DNA of 64,000 bases from NCBI RefSeq assembly GCF_000219125.1, contig NZ_AFGF01000269.1, positions 25,008 to 89,007 of the forward strand, written 5' to 3'. The first letter of the stretch is position 1. Each line of letters begins with the position of its first letter. The position numbers were made by a program, and so were the translations under genes. The DNA comes from Acetonema longum DSM 6540 (lineage in GTDB: Bacteria; Bacillota; Negativicutes; Sporomusales; Acetonemataceae). The notes beneath the pieces were generated by a model. It made no database searches and was not told the origin of the DNA. It saw nothing but the letters and a program-made list of their open reading frames with translations. Below, piece after piece: positions 17,126-25,521 of the stretch.

Positions 17126-18112
17126 ATGATGCTGCAACTGGTAAACCTATCGAACTACAGCACTGACCTGGTCCTGATCCGCAACGACGCGGCTGAACTT
17201 CAAGCATTCTTACAGCGGAACGGTCTGGACGGCCTGGAAATGATGTTTTGTGATTCCTGGGACCCTTCTATTCATCGCCTGGAGTGGATCCACGGGGTGC
17301 ATCTGCAGTTTTGGCCCAGTTGGCTGGATTTTTGGCGGGGGGATTATCAGGAGTTGCTGCGCCAGTTTGGCAGCCGGGCGAATATCATTGCCAGTTACGG
17401 CGGGCTGAAACGTGAGGACTGGCTGAACCGGCAGCGGGCCAATATCCGCCAGGCCAGAGAAGCTCAGGCTAAGTATCTGGTATGGCATGTCTGCCACAAT
17501 CGTTTGGAAGAAATCTTTGACTGGCGGTTCAGCGCCTCGGACCGGGAGGTGGTGGATGGGGCCATTGAGGTAATCAATGAAGTGGCTGATGAAATTCCCG
17601 CTGACATGACCCTTCTGCTGGAAAATTTGTGGTGGCCTGGCATGACACTGCGGGACCCTGGCATAATTGCCCGTCTCCTTGAGAAGATCAGGCATCCCCG
17701 GCTAGGGATTATGCTGGACACCGGACACTTGATGAATACGAATCAAGACTTGAGAAGCCAAGCGGAAGGAATTGAGTATGTCCTGCATACCATTGACAGC
17801 CTTGGCGAATATAGCCGCTCTATCCACGGTATTCACCTGCACTACTCCTTGTCGGGACCCTATATCCGGCAAACCAGGGGCTGGAACCGTCAGTCTTGCA
17901 GCTTGGAAGAAAGCATCAGCCATGTGCTGAAAATCGACCAGCATCTTCCCTTCACCGACTCTCAAGTCTGCCGGATCTTGGACCGGGTTCGCCCCGAATG
18001 GCTGGTGCACGAATTTGTCCAGAAATCGGCCGGGGACTGGGAAGAAAAAGTGGTCAGGCAGCAGCGGGCTTTGGGCCTGCGACACCTGAAAGGAGATGAG
18101 ACCCATGAATAA
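17126..18112 (+). CDS. Xylose-isomerase-like TIM-barrel protein
   Basis: This 328-aa soluble protein has the sugar-isomerase/AP-endonuclease-2 fold (Pfam PF01261). Metal-site-like motifs are visible: DGLEMMF near residue 38, LLLENLWWPG near 160, LGIMLDTGHLMNTN near 195 and IHGIHLHYS near 235. The E, D, H and H in these fit a divalent metal centre. Two adjacent ATGs (17126, 17129) follow a GGAG. It is followed at once by a gene for a secreted repeat protein, which overlaps its end by 8 bases. No substrate is suggested by the context. The fold is fairly secure, the reaction unknown. Confidence 0.75.
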   Translation: MMLQLVNLSNYSTDLVLIRNDAAELQAFLQRNGLDGLEMMFCDSWDPSIHRLEWIHGVHLQFWPSWLDFWRGDYQELLRQFGSRANIIASYGGLKREDWLNRQRANIRQAREAQAKYLVWHVCHNRLEEIFDWRFSASDREVVDGAIEVINEVADEIPADMTLLLENLWWPGMTLRDPGIIARLLEKIRHPRLGIMLDTGHLMNTNQDLRSQAEGIEYVLHTIDSLGEYSRSIHGIHLHYSLSGPYIRQTRGWNRQSCSLEESISHVLKIDQHLPFTDSQVCRILDRVRPEWLVHEFVQKSAGDWEEKVVRQQRALGLRHLKGDETHE

Positions 18113-18911
18113 AAAATGGATGATTCGTTCGTTGATCTGCATAATCATCGGGCTGTCCTGCTTTGCTGGCACCGCAGCGGAGGTCCGGGCGGAAAGCAGG
18201 ACTTTGACAAAAGATACGAAATTTCAGCCACAGGGCTGGAGCGTCGGTAACTTCATCAAGTTCCGGAAAGATACTGCCGTTCGCCTGAATGAACGGGAAG
18301 AAGTCGTTGCCGGGACTCTTGCCGAGGATACGCTGCTTCCGTTCCGGGGCTGGGACCGGGCGGCGGATGAAACGTATTATGTGGATGTTTACAGTGATGT
18401 AGGCTTTTACCGCTTTCACCGTTATCCGTTTGCTAACCGGAATTATACCGTAACCATCTCCGGCAGCAGTTATTTACTGTATAAAGGCGGTGCGGAGGTA
18501 ATCTTCAGCGAGCAGGGAGATGTTATTGCCGGAACAATCGCTGAACGGGCAGCCATTCGTCTGGCCGCCGGCAAGTACGGTTTTGTTACACTCAAGAGCA
18601 ATACTGAACTTGTATTTTATCCGTCGGGTGCGGTTTTAACCGGCACCTTGGATGAAGATACCTATCTTCGTCCGGTTGGCTGGGAAAAGCTTCTGTCAGG
18701 CGACGGTACCGCCGGATATGTCAAATTCAGCAAGGGCAAAACCGTGAAATTTAATGAAGCCGGCGAAGTAACCGCCGGCACGCTGAAAGAGGCTGCCGCC
18801 TTAATCGTTGAAACGGGAAGCCGCAAAACGTTTTCGCCCGGAACAAAGGTGGAATTCAGCCCTGCAGGCGCGGCGGCCAAAAGCGACAAACTTGAGATGA
18901 CGATGCCTTGA
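18105..18911 (+). CDS. Secreted protein made of four ~45-residue beta-rich repeats
   Basis: The 268-aa product begins with a signal peptide (MNKKWMIRSLICIIIGLS, then a cleavage-like VRAES). The mature part contains four copies of a repeat with the pattern V-x-F-x-x-x-G-x-V-x-AGTL-x-E-D-x-x-L-x-x-x-GW. Examples are REEVVAGTLAEDTLLPFRGW, QGDVIAGTIAE, SGAVLTGTLDEDTYLRPVGW and AGEVTAGTLKE. ATG 18105 follows AGGAGA nine bases upstream. It resembles MORN-like hairpin repeats in rhythm but I cannot assign a family. It probably acts in the periplasm or at the surface and is cotranscribed with the TIM-barrel gene. Confidence 0.7.
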   Translation: MNKKWMIRSLICIIIGLSCFAGTAAEVRAESRTLTKDTKFQPQGWSVGNFIKFRKDTAVRLNEREEVVAGTLAEDTLLPFRGWDRAADETYYVDVYSDVGFYRFHRYPFANRNYTVTISGSSYLLYKGGAEVIFSEQGDVIAGTIAERAAIRLAAGKYGFVTLKSNTELVFYPSGAVLTGTLDEDTYLRPVGWEKLLSGDGTAGYVKFSKGKTVKFNEAGEVTAGTLKEAAALIVETGSRKTFSPGTKVEFSPAGAAAKSDKLEMTMP

Positions 18912-18936
18912 CGGGCTCACGTCAGGATGATACTAT
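18908..18936 (+). promoter_or_regulatory. Promoter of riboswitch 6
   Basis: TTGACG (18908-18913) and TACTAT (18931-18936) are 17 bases apart, about 40 bases upstream of the aptamer. The -35 box overlaps the stop codon of the repeat-protein gene. Confidence 0.5.
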
Positions 18937-18973
18937 AAATCCAAAGAGTCGTTTCATTAACCGCAACCGCATA

Positions 18974-19175
18974 GGAAGAACAGGTGCCCTTGGGGCTTAA
19001 TAGGGAAGACCGGTGTGATGCCGGCGCGGTCCCGCCACTGTAATGGGGAGCGAGTCCAGACGATGCCACTGGGATGCAAAGTCCTGGGAAGGCCTGGAGG
19101 AGCGAGGAACCAGAGCCAGGAGAACTGCCTGTTTGAAAATCACCGTTTTACCTACGAGCGATAGGGAGGGGATTG
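18974..19175 (+). promoter_or_regulatory. Cobalamin riboswitch 6
   Basis: This is a complete AdoCbl-type aptamer: ACAGGTGCCC, GGCTTAATAGGGAAG, GGTCCCGCCACTGTAA, GCCACTGGGAT, GTCCTGGGAAGG, GAGCCAGGAGAACTGCC and a CCTACGAGCGATAGG hairpin. It precedes the btuF-C-D-exbB-D operon, a classic use of this riboswitch. Confidence 0.95.
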
Positions 19176-19191
19176 AACAGGATGTCTGTTT

Positions 19192-19229
19192 CATCCCGTC
19201 CGGATTGCCGGTCGGGATGTTTATTTTTC
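19192..19229 (+). terminator. Terminator of riboswitch 6
   Basis: CATCCCG-T-CCGG pairs with CCGG-T-CGGGATG in one extended hairpin followed by TTTATTTTT. It ends 15 bases before the btuF start. Confidence 0.85.
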
Positions 19230-19244
19230 TTCGGAGGTTATGGG

Positions 19245-20183
19245 TTGAAGAAATACCTGTGGCTTGTTTCCCTGACACTAAGCTGCCTGTTTACTGCATA
19301 TATGCTGATACAGCCGCCGGAGGCAATCCGCCTCCGGCAGACTGGTGGCGAAAGAAAGATCCGTGACTTTCTCGGACGTGAGGTATGGCTGCCGGTCAAA
19401 GCGCCCCAGCGGATTATTTCCCTGTCCCCCAGCAATACGGAAATTCTCTATGCCATTCAGGCCGCTGCGGCCCTGACCGCAGTAACCGAATACAGCGATT
19501 ATCCGCCGGAAGCTCAAAGCAAGCCGCGAATCGGCAGCTATCACAGTCCCGATGTGGAGCGGATCATTGCCTTGCAGCCGGATGTGGTGCTGTCGGGAGG
19601 AAATTTTCATTACCGGACGATTCAGCAGCTGGAGCAGGCTGGCATTCCGGTGGTGGCGGTGGAACCCGGTACGATGCAGGAAGTGCTGGAGGCCATTCGA
19701 TTAATCGGCGATGTGGCCGGCCGGTCCGGCGAGGCTGAGCGCGTAGTAGCGGCTTTGACCGGGAAAATGACCGGGATCCATCAGCTGATCCGTAGAGAAC
19801 CGGCGAAAACCGTTTTCGTGGAGGTTTGGGATGAGCCGTTTATGACCATCGGGGGTAAATCCTATTTAAGCGATATTATCTCACAGGCAGGCGGCCTCAA
19901 CGTGACCCGCAACAAACCTTACGATTATATGGCTTGCGATTTTGAAATGCTTTATGGCTTTAACCCTGACATCTATATCGCCGTCAGCCATGGCGGGCTG
20001 GGCAGAAAACTCAGGATGAGCCGGCATCCCTGGGTGCAGCGGTTGAATGCCATACAGGAACAGCGGATGTACTATATTTCCGACGACATCTTATCCCGGC
20101 CCGGCCCCCGCAGCTTTGACGGCTTGGAAGAGTTGGCTTTCATATTGCATCCGGACCTCATGAAGGATTGGAAACGTAAATGA
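19245..20183 (+). CDS. btuF: Periplasmic cobalamin-binding protein
   Basis: This 312-aa class III periplasmic binding protein (PF01497) has an N-terminal signal or membrane anchor (KKYLWLVSLTLSCLF, residues 2-16). The first lobe contains RIISLSPSNTEILYAI and the glycine-rich PRIGSYHSPDVE. A long bridging helix and a second lobe follow, with FVEVWDEPFMTIGGKSYLSD. I chose TTG at 19245 because GGAGGT ends six bases before it. An upstream in-frame ATG at 19173 would begin within the riboswitch. The gene is first in an operon controlled by riboswitch 6 and overlaps btuC by 4 bases. Confidence 0.9.
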   Translation: MKKYLWLVSLTLSCLFTAYMLIQPPEAIRLRQTGGERKIRDFLGREVWLPVKAPQRIISLSPSNTEILYAIQAAAALTAVTEYSDYPPEAQSKPRIGSYHSPDVERIIALQPDVVLSGGNFHYRTIQQLEQAGIPVVAVEPGTMQEVLEAIRLIGDVAGRSGEAERVVAALTGKMTGIHQLIRREPAKTVFVEVWDEPFMTIGGKSYLSDIISQAGGLNVTRNKPYDYMACDFEMLYGFNPDIYIAVSHGGLGRKLRMSRHPWVQRLNAIQEQRMYYISDDILSRPGPRSFDGLEELAFILHPDLMKDWKRK

Positions 20184-21190
20184 TGACAGCGGCAAAAAAT
20201 TATTGGATTCTGGCCGGATCTTTCCTGGCCCTCGCAATGGTAGTCCTGCTGGTCTTGATGATCGGCTCCGCCCGGATTCCGGCGGGTGAGGTATATGCCG
20301 TAGTGATGCACCGGATATTCGGATTGGTAACCGCAACCGTGGACCCCTCCCTGGAAGTGATTGTCTGTGATATCCGCTGGCCCCGTCTGGCCCTGGCCAT
20401 AGTGGCCGGCAGCGCTTTGGCGGCTTCCGGCGCCGTATATCAGACCTTATTCCGCAATCCTTTGGCCGATCCGTATATACTCGGCGTTTCTTCCGGCGCC
20501 GCCTTGGGGGCTGCTTTGTCCATTGCCTTTTTTCAGTCGGCCTTTCTGACGGTGTTCGCGTTTATGGGCGGCTGCGGGGCGGTGGCGGTGGTATATGCCC
20601 TGGGACAGCGCTGGCATAGCCGGGATTCCCGGCAGCTTCTGCTGGCGGGGATTGCCCTAGGAGCCATGCTGAACGCTTTTCTCAGCTGTATTATGGCGGT
20701 GTTTACCCAGCAGCTCCATGCCATCGTTTTCTGGCTGATGGGCAGTCTGGCCAATCCGGTGGACAACCTGGCAGCCCTGGCAGGTTTGGTGCTGTGCGGC
20801 ATACTGGTTTTAATGATTTTTGCCGGTGATCTGGACGTGCTGTTGACCGGGGAAGAATCAGCCAAGCTCCTGGGTGTGAATGTAACTCAGGTACGGGCTG
20901 TATCTCTGGCGGCCACTACTCTTTTAACCAGCATTGTGGTGGCGGTCATCGGTATCATCGGCTTTGTGGGACTGATCGTGCCGCATCTGGCCCGCAGCTT
21001 TGTCGGGCCGGGGCATAAACTGCTGCTGCCGGTCAGTGCTGTCTGGGGCGCTATTCTTCTGCTGACAGCCGATGCCATAACCCGGTACTTTACCAGCTTG
21101 GTGACGATTCCGGTAGGAGTGGTGACCGCCATGCTGGGCGGACCCTTCTTTTTATATGTACTATTATCCCTGGGCGATAGCAAGAGGTGA
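20180..21190 (+). CDS. btuC: Cobalamin ABC transporter permease
   Basis: This 336-aa FecCD-family permease is the second such protein in the window. Family blocks are DIRWPRLALAIVAGSALAAS near residue 70, NPLADPYILGVSSGAALGAA near 95 and GIIGFVGLIVPHLARSFVGP near 255. About ten membrane helices are expected. The ATG overlaps the btuF stop (ATGA). It differs clearly from the copy at 158-1183, so the two transport systems are paralogues rather than a recent duplication. Confidence 0.93.
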   Translation: MMTAAKNYWILAGSFLALAMVVLLVLMIGSARIPAGEVYAVVMHRIFGLVTATVDPSLEVIVCDIRWPRLALAIVAGSALAASGAVYQTLFRNPLADPYILGVSSGAALGAALSIAFFQSAFLTVFAFMGGCGAVAVVYALGQRWHSRDSRQLLLAGIALGAMLNAFLSCIMAVFTQQLHAIVFWLMGSLANPVDNLAALAGLVLCGILVLMIFAGDLDVLLTGEESAKLLGVNVTQVRAVSLAATTLLTSIVVAVIGIIGFVGLIVPHLARSFVGPGHKLLLPVSAVWGAILLLTADAITRYFTSLVTIPVGVVTAMLGGPFFLYVLLSLGDSKR

Positions 21191-21195
21191 TGAAC

Positions 21196-21996
21196 ATGAC
21201 GGATAAGCTGCTGACAGTTGATGACTTGAGCGCCGGCTATGGCAATCAGCCGCTGCTGCACAATATCTCCTTTTCCTTGGAACCGGGGGAGACTTTAAGC
21301 ATCATTGCGCCTAACGGCGCCGGCAAGTCCACCCTGTTAAAATGTATCACCGGCCTGCTGCCGCTCATGGCGGGCGGCATCCAGCTAAAGGGGAAGCCTA
21401 TGACTGCCTGGTCCCGGCGAGAGCTGGCCCGGATGATAGCCATGGTGCGGACCGAAGAAACTGAAAATCCCTTTCCAGCGGAGCAAGTGGTGCTTATGGG
21501 CCGCTACGCCCATATTCCCCGCTTTTCACCGCCATCATCCGATGACTGGGCGATTGTCCGGACGGCCATGGAACAAACCGGCATCTGGCACAAGCGTCAG
21601 GCTGTCATGGCTGAACTGAGCCAGGGTGAAAAACAGAAAGTTCTGATCGCCCGGGCCATTGCCCAGTGCCCGGACATCCTGCTCCTGGATGAACCTACGT
21701 CCCACCTGGACGTGGCCAATCAGTACATTATCCTGTCCATGATCAAAAAGCTGGCCCAAGAGAGGCGGACGGCCATCCTGGCTGTAATCCACGATATCAA
21801 CCTGGCCTTGCAGTTCAGCACACGGCTGATGATCATCCATAACGGACAAATCGCAGCTATAGGCAGCGGTGATGAGATATTGGCCAGCAATGTGCTGGAG
21901 TCTGTTTACGGCATTCCGTTTCAAATTTTGCGGCATAACCGGGTGGCTTATGTCCACGCCTATAGTGAAATGAATTATGGGGGAATAGGCTCATGA
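21196..21996 (+). CDS. btuD: Cobalamin ABC transporter ATPase
   Basis: This 266-aa ABC ATPase has Walker A APNGAGKST near residue 37, signature LSQGEKQKV (Q in place of the second S/G) near 143, Walker B ILLLDEPTSHLD near 160 and the switch region VIHDINLAL. The start is chosen as ATG 21196, six bases after a strong AGAGGTG. GTG 21187 and ATG 21190 are in frame but too close to that site. The end overlaps exbB by 4 bases. Confidence 0.92.
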   Translation: MTDKLLTVDDLSAGYGNQPLLHNISFSLEPGETLSIIAPNGAGKSTLLKCITGLLPLMAGGIQLKGKPMTAWSRRELARMIAMVRTEETENPFPAEQVVLMGRYAHIPRFSPPSSDDWAIVRTAMEQTGIWHKRQAVMAELSQGEKQKVLIARAIAQCPDILLLDEPTSHLDVANQYIILSMIKKLAQERRTAILAVIHDINLALQFSTRLMIIHNGQIAAIGSGDEILASNVLESVYGIPFQILRHNRVAYVHAYSEMNYGGIGS

Positions 21997-22751
21997 GAAA
22001 ATTAAACCTGGGAAGTTTATATCTGGGAAAACTAAACTGGAAAAAACTCAATTGGAGAGAGCTAAACCGCCTACAACGCTGCGGAATTCTGGCTTTTGCC
22101 GCTCTAATAGTCACGGGCATCGTTTTTACTGACTTTTTTATACAGATATTTACCGTATTTCACAAAGGCGGCCTGGTGATGTATCCGCTCTTGCTATGTT
22201 CCATCCTGACGGTGGCCATTGCGGTAGAACGTTATTACCCTTATAAGCGAGCATCTGACGACGGGGCGGTTTTTCGCAAGGCACTGGCGACGCTGGTGAT
22301 GGCAGAACAGTGGGAACAGGCGGCAGAGCTTTGTCGGTCTGACTCAAGCGCCGGCGCTTACATCGCCAAAACCGCGATTTCCCTCCGTCACAGCCGGCAT
22401 CTGGTGGAAGGCAGCCTGGAAAAGGTTGCGGCTCAGCAAGCCGCTAAACTGCGGGAGAGATTAAGCTATCTGGAGACCATTGTAACCATGTCGCCGTTGT
22501 TGGGGCTTTTAGGCACAGTTGTGGGTATGATCCAGTCCTTTAGCGTAATGAATATCCGGGAGGGACAACCCTATGCCATTACCGGCGGCGTAGGGGAAGC
22601 TCTGATCGCCACGGCCACCGGCCTGTGCGTGGCCATCCTGGCCCTGGTGGTGCATACAGTCTACCAGCAGTGGCTGGACCAGGTGATTACCGACATGGAA
22701 GAAACCGGCTGGCTGGTCCTTGAGGCTCTCCAACGGGAGGGATCAGAGTGA
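21993..22751 (+). CDS. exbB: ExbB/TolQ-family proton-channel protein
   Basis: This 252-aa inner-membrane protein is part of the motor that energises TonB. Three membrane segments are visible (about residues 33-58, 150-175 and 195-225). The conserved MotA/TolQ/ExbB block near residues 165-230 includes SPLLGLLGTVVGMIQSF and ALIATATGLCVAILAL. Before the first helix lies a short repetitive lead (LNLGSLYLGKLNWKKLNW). The gene is coupled by ATGA overlaps to btuD and exbD, which ties the energising motor directly to this B12 importer. Confidence 0.92.
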   Translation: MRKLNLGSLYLGKLNWKKLNWRELNRLQRCGILAFAALIVTGIVFTDFFIQIFTVFHKGGLVMYPLLLCSILTVAIAVERYYPYKRASDDGAVFRKALATLVMAEQWEQAAELCRSDSSAGAYIAKTAISLRHSRHLVEGSLEKVAAQQAAKLRERLSYLETIVTMSPLLGLLGTVVGMIQSFSVMNIREGQPYAITGGVGEALIATATGLCVAILALVVHTVYQQWLDQVITDMEETGWLVLEALQREGSE

Positions 22752-23185
22752 GATTACGCTCTCAGCGCCAGGAAGGACAGCCAAAGCTGATGATCATTCC
22801 CATGATTGACATCATGTTTTTTCTGTTGGTATTTTTCATGCTCAGCACCCTCTACATGGTAGAACAGCGTATTTTTCCGGTGTCATTGCCTCAGGCCACC
22901 ACGGCCAAACTGGATATGCAGAAGCAAATACCCATTACCGTTGCCGCTGACGGCAGAATTTGGCTGGAGCAGGAAGAGATTCCCCGGTCTCTTTTGGGTG
23001 AGCGTGTTAAAGTGGAAATAGGCCGCAACCCGGAGACTCTGTTTATTCTGCGGGCCGACAAAAAAGCGGAATACGGCGAGGTTGTCAGTGTCCTGGATGA
23101 ATTAAAGCATCATGGCGTCAGACGGGTCAGTGTGGCTACCGAAGCCAAGCCGGGGACCGCTGAAACGGCCCCTGACCGGACGTAA
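22748..23185 (+). CDS. exbD: ExbD/TolR-family protein
   Basis: The 145-aa protein has a short basic N-terminus, one membrane helix (about residues 16-38) with the essential aspartate in IPMIDIMFFLLVFFML, and a periplasmic domain. It pairs with ExbB to use the proton gradient for TonB. The start is GTG at 22748, overlapping exbB by 4 bases. The matching TonB gene is 15 kb downstream (37899) under its own riboswitch. Confidence 0.92.
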   Translation: MRLRSQRQEGQPKLMIIPMIDIMFFLLVFFMLSTLYMVEQRIFPVSLPQATTAKLDMQKQIPITVAADGRIWLEQEEIPRSLLGERVKVEIGRNPETLFILRADKKAEYGEVVSVLDELKHHGVRRVSVATEAKPGTAETAPDRT

Positions 23186-23207
23186 ATATTCGATCTCTGA
23201 TCCAACG

Positions 23208-25037
23208 TCAAGTGCGTGAAAGTGAACAGTTCCTGCGGCAATCATTGTTTAACGCCGGACGCAGCCCAAATTCGGACCGAGTTTCTGTACTCGATCCGAA
23301 TTTGTCTATGGGAGCGAGCCGCCAGCCGCCGGCGCTGTCGACAGTCAGGTTAAGGGTATGATAAGAGCGCAGCGCCTCCCGGTGGCCGACACTGACTACT
23401 GTAAGGCCGGCAATGTTTTCTTCCAGCGATAGGTAGAGATGCCGCTCGGTTTGCAGGTCCAGGCTTGCCGTGGCTTCATCCAGAAACAGCCAGGCTGGGC
23501 GGCGGAGCAGTGCCCGGGCAAAGGACAGGCATTGCTGCTCACCTAAAGACATGATTTTACCCCAATCATCCGCCTTGTCCAAATGACCAATCAACCGTGA
23601 CAGGCGACAGATATCCAATATTTCATACAGCCTGGCATCAGACGCCGCTAACGCCGGCGCGGGATAGAGCAGCGCCGCCCGCAGGGAACCCGGCGGGATG
23701 TAAGGCTTTTGCGGCAAAAACAGCATGGTATGATTCTCCGGTTTAATGATGGCGCCTGTGAGATAGGGCCAGACACCGGCTATCGCCCGAATTAGAGTGG
23801 TTTTGCCGCAGCCGGCCGGCCCGCTGATCAAAAGGCGGTCCTGAGGCTGCAAGTCCAGAGTTAAATTTTTCAATACAGCTTGATTCGATTGAGACCATAT
23901 TGTGAGGTTTTTCAGTTTTAGATGATTCTTCGGCGTATAGGTGATAACGCCGCAAGGCCTGGTTGAATGACGCACCTCAGACATTTTCCGACTGAATGTT
24001 TCCAGGCGGGAAGCAACCGCCTTCCAGCGGGCGAATGTCCCGAAACTGTCGATCAGATAGGACAAGGCAGAGTGGACGTACCAGTAGGCCCCCGATATTT
24101 CAAACAACTGGCCGAGCTGGATTTCATGGTTAAAATAGCGGGGAGAGGCTGCCAAAAAGGCAAAGACCACAGAGATTTGCATATATGCCGCCGATACCAG
24201 GGTCACTGACCGGGTAGAATCTGTGATACGGCGATAATTTCGCATAATCTCCTGAAAATGGAAGATGAGACTCGTTCTCTCACTGACTTCTCCCTGGTAT
24301 AAAGCCACACTTTCATCGTATTCCTTAATGCGGCCGAGACAAGAACGAAATTCGGCCTCATGGGTTTGCTGCCTGATATTGTAAACGAAAAGCGGCCGCC
24401 CGATGCGTACGGTCAGACAGGTGCCGGCAATGGAGTACAGCAGGGCCAGCCAAAAGAGATAACCGGATAAATGAATAGTATAATGGGCGATGGCAAGCGT
24501 CACCACCCCTGACAATTGCCAGAGAATCGCCGAAAAAACCAGCAGCGTCACCAGATGGCGCAGCAGACCCGCCGCTAAATCCAGGCTATGGGTGACAAAA
24601 AGCTGGATATCCTCGCTGATATGCTGCTCGGGATTAGGTGTGGAGCCTGCCAGATTTAACTGGTAATAAGTAAGATTGCGCAGCCACAGGTCAATATACT
24701 TGTCAGTAAGCCAGCGGCGCCAGCGGATGTTGAGCAGCATCCGCATATAACTTTGGTAACCGGAGGCCATAACCAAGACGGCCGAGAAGCCGAGAAACTG
24801 CAGTAAACTTTTTATAAATCCCGGCAAATCATATTGCTGCAGGCAGTCGTAGAAGCTGGCCTGCCATTTATTTAAGAGCATATTCAGTACGACAAGAATG
24901 ATAGTACAGGCTGTAACGAGAAAAGTCAGCGCCCATGCCTGCAGTCGATTGCCGCCAAGCCAGTAGGATAAAGCTAAACGACTGATCCGCGGTTCTGCCG
25001 GCAAGCGTTGGTCCCCCCTTCGCAAATGTGGAAGCAT
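23208..25037 (-). CDS. SbmA/BacA-like ABC transporter (fused permease and ATPase)
   Basis: An N-terminal membrane domain of the ABC_membrane_2 family (PF06472) is followed by an ATPase. The membrane part has the diagnostic NPEQHISEDIQLF, as in YddA, BacA and Rv1819c. The ATPase has GPAGCGKTT, MSLGEQQCLSFARALL and LFLDEATASLD. Relatives import peptides or vitamin B12, so a second corrinoid importer is plausible. The frame opens at TTG 25133, but that codon overlaps the -35 box of the divergent riboswitch 7 promoter and has no RBS. ATG 25037 is my choice (609 aa), also without a clear RBS. The last ~30 residues read through a 23268-23305 inverted repeat and look like a non-native tail. Confidence 0.8.
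   Translation of the reverse strand: MLPHLRRGDQRLPAEPRISRLALSYWLGGNRLQAWALTFLVTACTIILVVLNMLLNKWQASFYDCLQQYDLPGFIKSLLQFLGFSAVLVMASGYQSYMRMLLNIRWRRWLTDKYIDLWLRNLTYYQLNLAGSTPNPEQHISEDIQLFVTHSLDLAAGLLRHLVTLLVFSAILWQLSGVVTLAIAHYTIHLSGYLFWLALLYSIAGTCLTVRIGRPLFVYNIRQQTHEAEFRSCLGRIKEYDESVALYQGEVSERTSLIFHFQEIMRNYRRITDSTRSVTLVSAAYMQISVVFAFLAASPRYFNHEIQLGQLFEISGAYWYVHSALSYLIDSFGTFARWKAVASRLETFSRKMSEVRHSTRPCGVITYTPKNHLKLKNLTIWSQSNQAVLKNLTLDLQPQDRLLISGPAGCGKTTLIRAIAGVWPYLTGAIIKPENHTMLFLPQKPYIPPGSLRAALLYPAPALAASDARLYEILDICRLSRLIGHLDKADDWGKIMSLGEQQCLSFARALLRRPAWLFLDEATASLDLQTERHLYLSLEENIAGLTVVSVGHREALRSYHTLNLTVDSAGGWRLAPIDKFGSSTETRSEFGLRPALNNDCRRNCSLSRT
23268..23305. repeat. Inverted repeat inside the 3' end of the ABC transporter gene
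   Basis: AAATTCGGA-C-CGAGT and ACTCG-A-TCCGAATTT pair around TTCTGT, a stem of about 15 bp with one mismatch. It lies between convergent genes (exbD ends at 23185) and is translated in the C-terminal tail of the transporter. It may act as a transcription barrier for exbD. Confidence 0.55.
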
Positions 25038-25126
25038 GTAATTATATGGTGGACGACGCCGTGGTAGAACGGGCCGATGCCAGACGGTATTGCCAAGTAT
25101 CGGACTGATTGGAGAAACTGTCGAGA

Positions 25127-25155
25127 TTGACAAAATTATCCACGTGTGTTATCAT
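25127..25155 (+). promoter_or_regulatory. Promoter of riboswitch 7
   Basis: TTGACA (25127-25132) and TATCAT (25150-25155) are 17 bases apart. The riboswitch follows about 60 bases later. Confidence 0.6.
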
Positions 25156-25213
25156 TACATTTAGAAAATACAGAAAAATTTTTGGCTTTCAACAAAAACA
25201 GAATATTACTATT

Positions 25214-25417
25214 TTGATACAGGTGCCCGCAAGGGCCTAACAGAAAAGCCGGTTCAAAACCGGCGCGGTCCCGCCACTGTAACGGGGAGCAAAGCCATGA
25301 TTGAGCCACTGAGACCGATTGTCTTGGGAAGGTATTGGCAGAGTGATGATCCGGAGCCAGGAGAACTGCCTGTATAGCAATCACCGTTTGACCTGCGAGC
25401 GACAAGGGAGGGGATTC
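25214..25417 (+). promoter_or_regulatory. Cobalamin riboswitch 7 (upstream of a protease gene)
   Basis: This is a complete aptamer with small deviations: ACAGGTGCCC, GGCCTAACAGAAAAG (others have GGCTTAATAGGGAAG), GGTCCCGCCACTGTAA, GCCACTGAGA, CTTGGGAAGG, GAGCCAGGAGAACTGCC and a CCTGCGAGCGACAAGGG segment in place of the usual hairpin. Core ligand-contacting segments are kept, so it should still bind cobalamin. The first gene downstream is a papain-like protease. Confidence 0.92.
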
Positions 25418-25462
25418 CGATAGACTTTTGCTGCACATATGCCGGCAGCTGCCGGACAGCAA

Positions 25463-25502
25463 GAAACCTTCCTTTAAGCAATCAAGGGAAGGTTTCTTTT
25501 AT
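25463..25502 (+). terminator. Terminator of riboswitch 7
   Basis: AAACCTTCC and GGAAGGTTT pair around TTTAAGCAATCAAG, followed by CTTTTATT. The protease ribosome site (AGAGGAGAGGG) begins directly after it. Confidence 0.8.
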
Positions 25503-25521
25503 TGAGAGGAGAGGGTATTGC

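Noticed and set aside
17702..18172. Minus-strand frames opposite the TIM-barrel gene
   Set aside because: They are shadows of a well-supported plus-strand gene, with no start signals.
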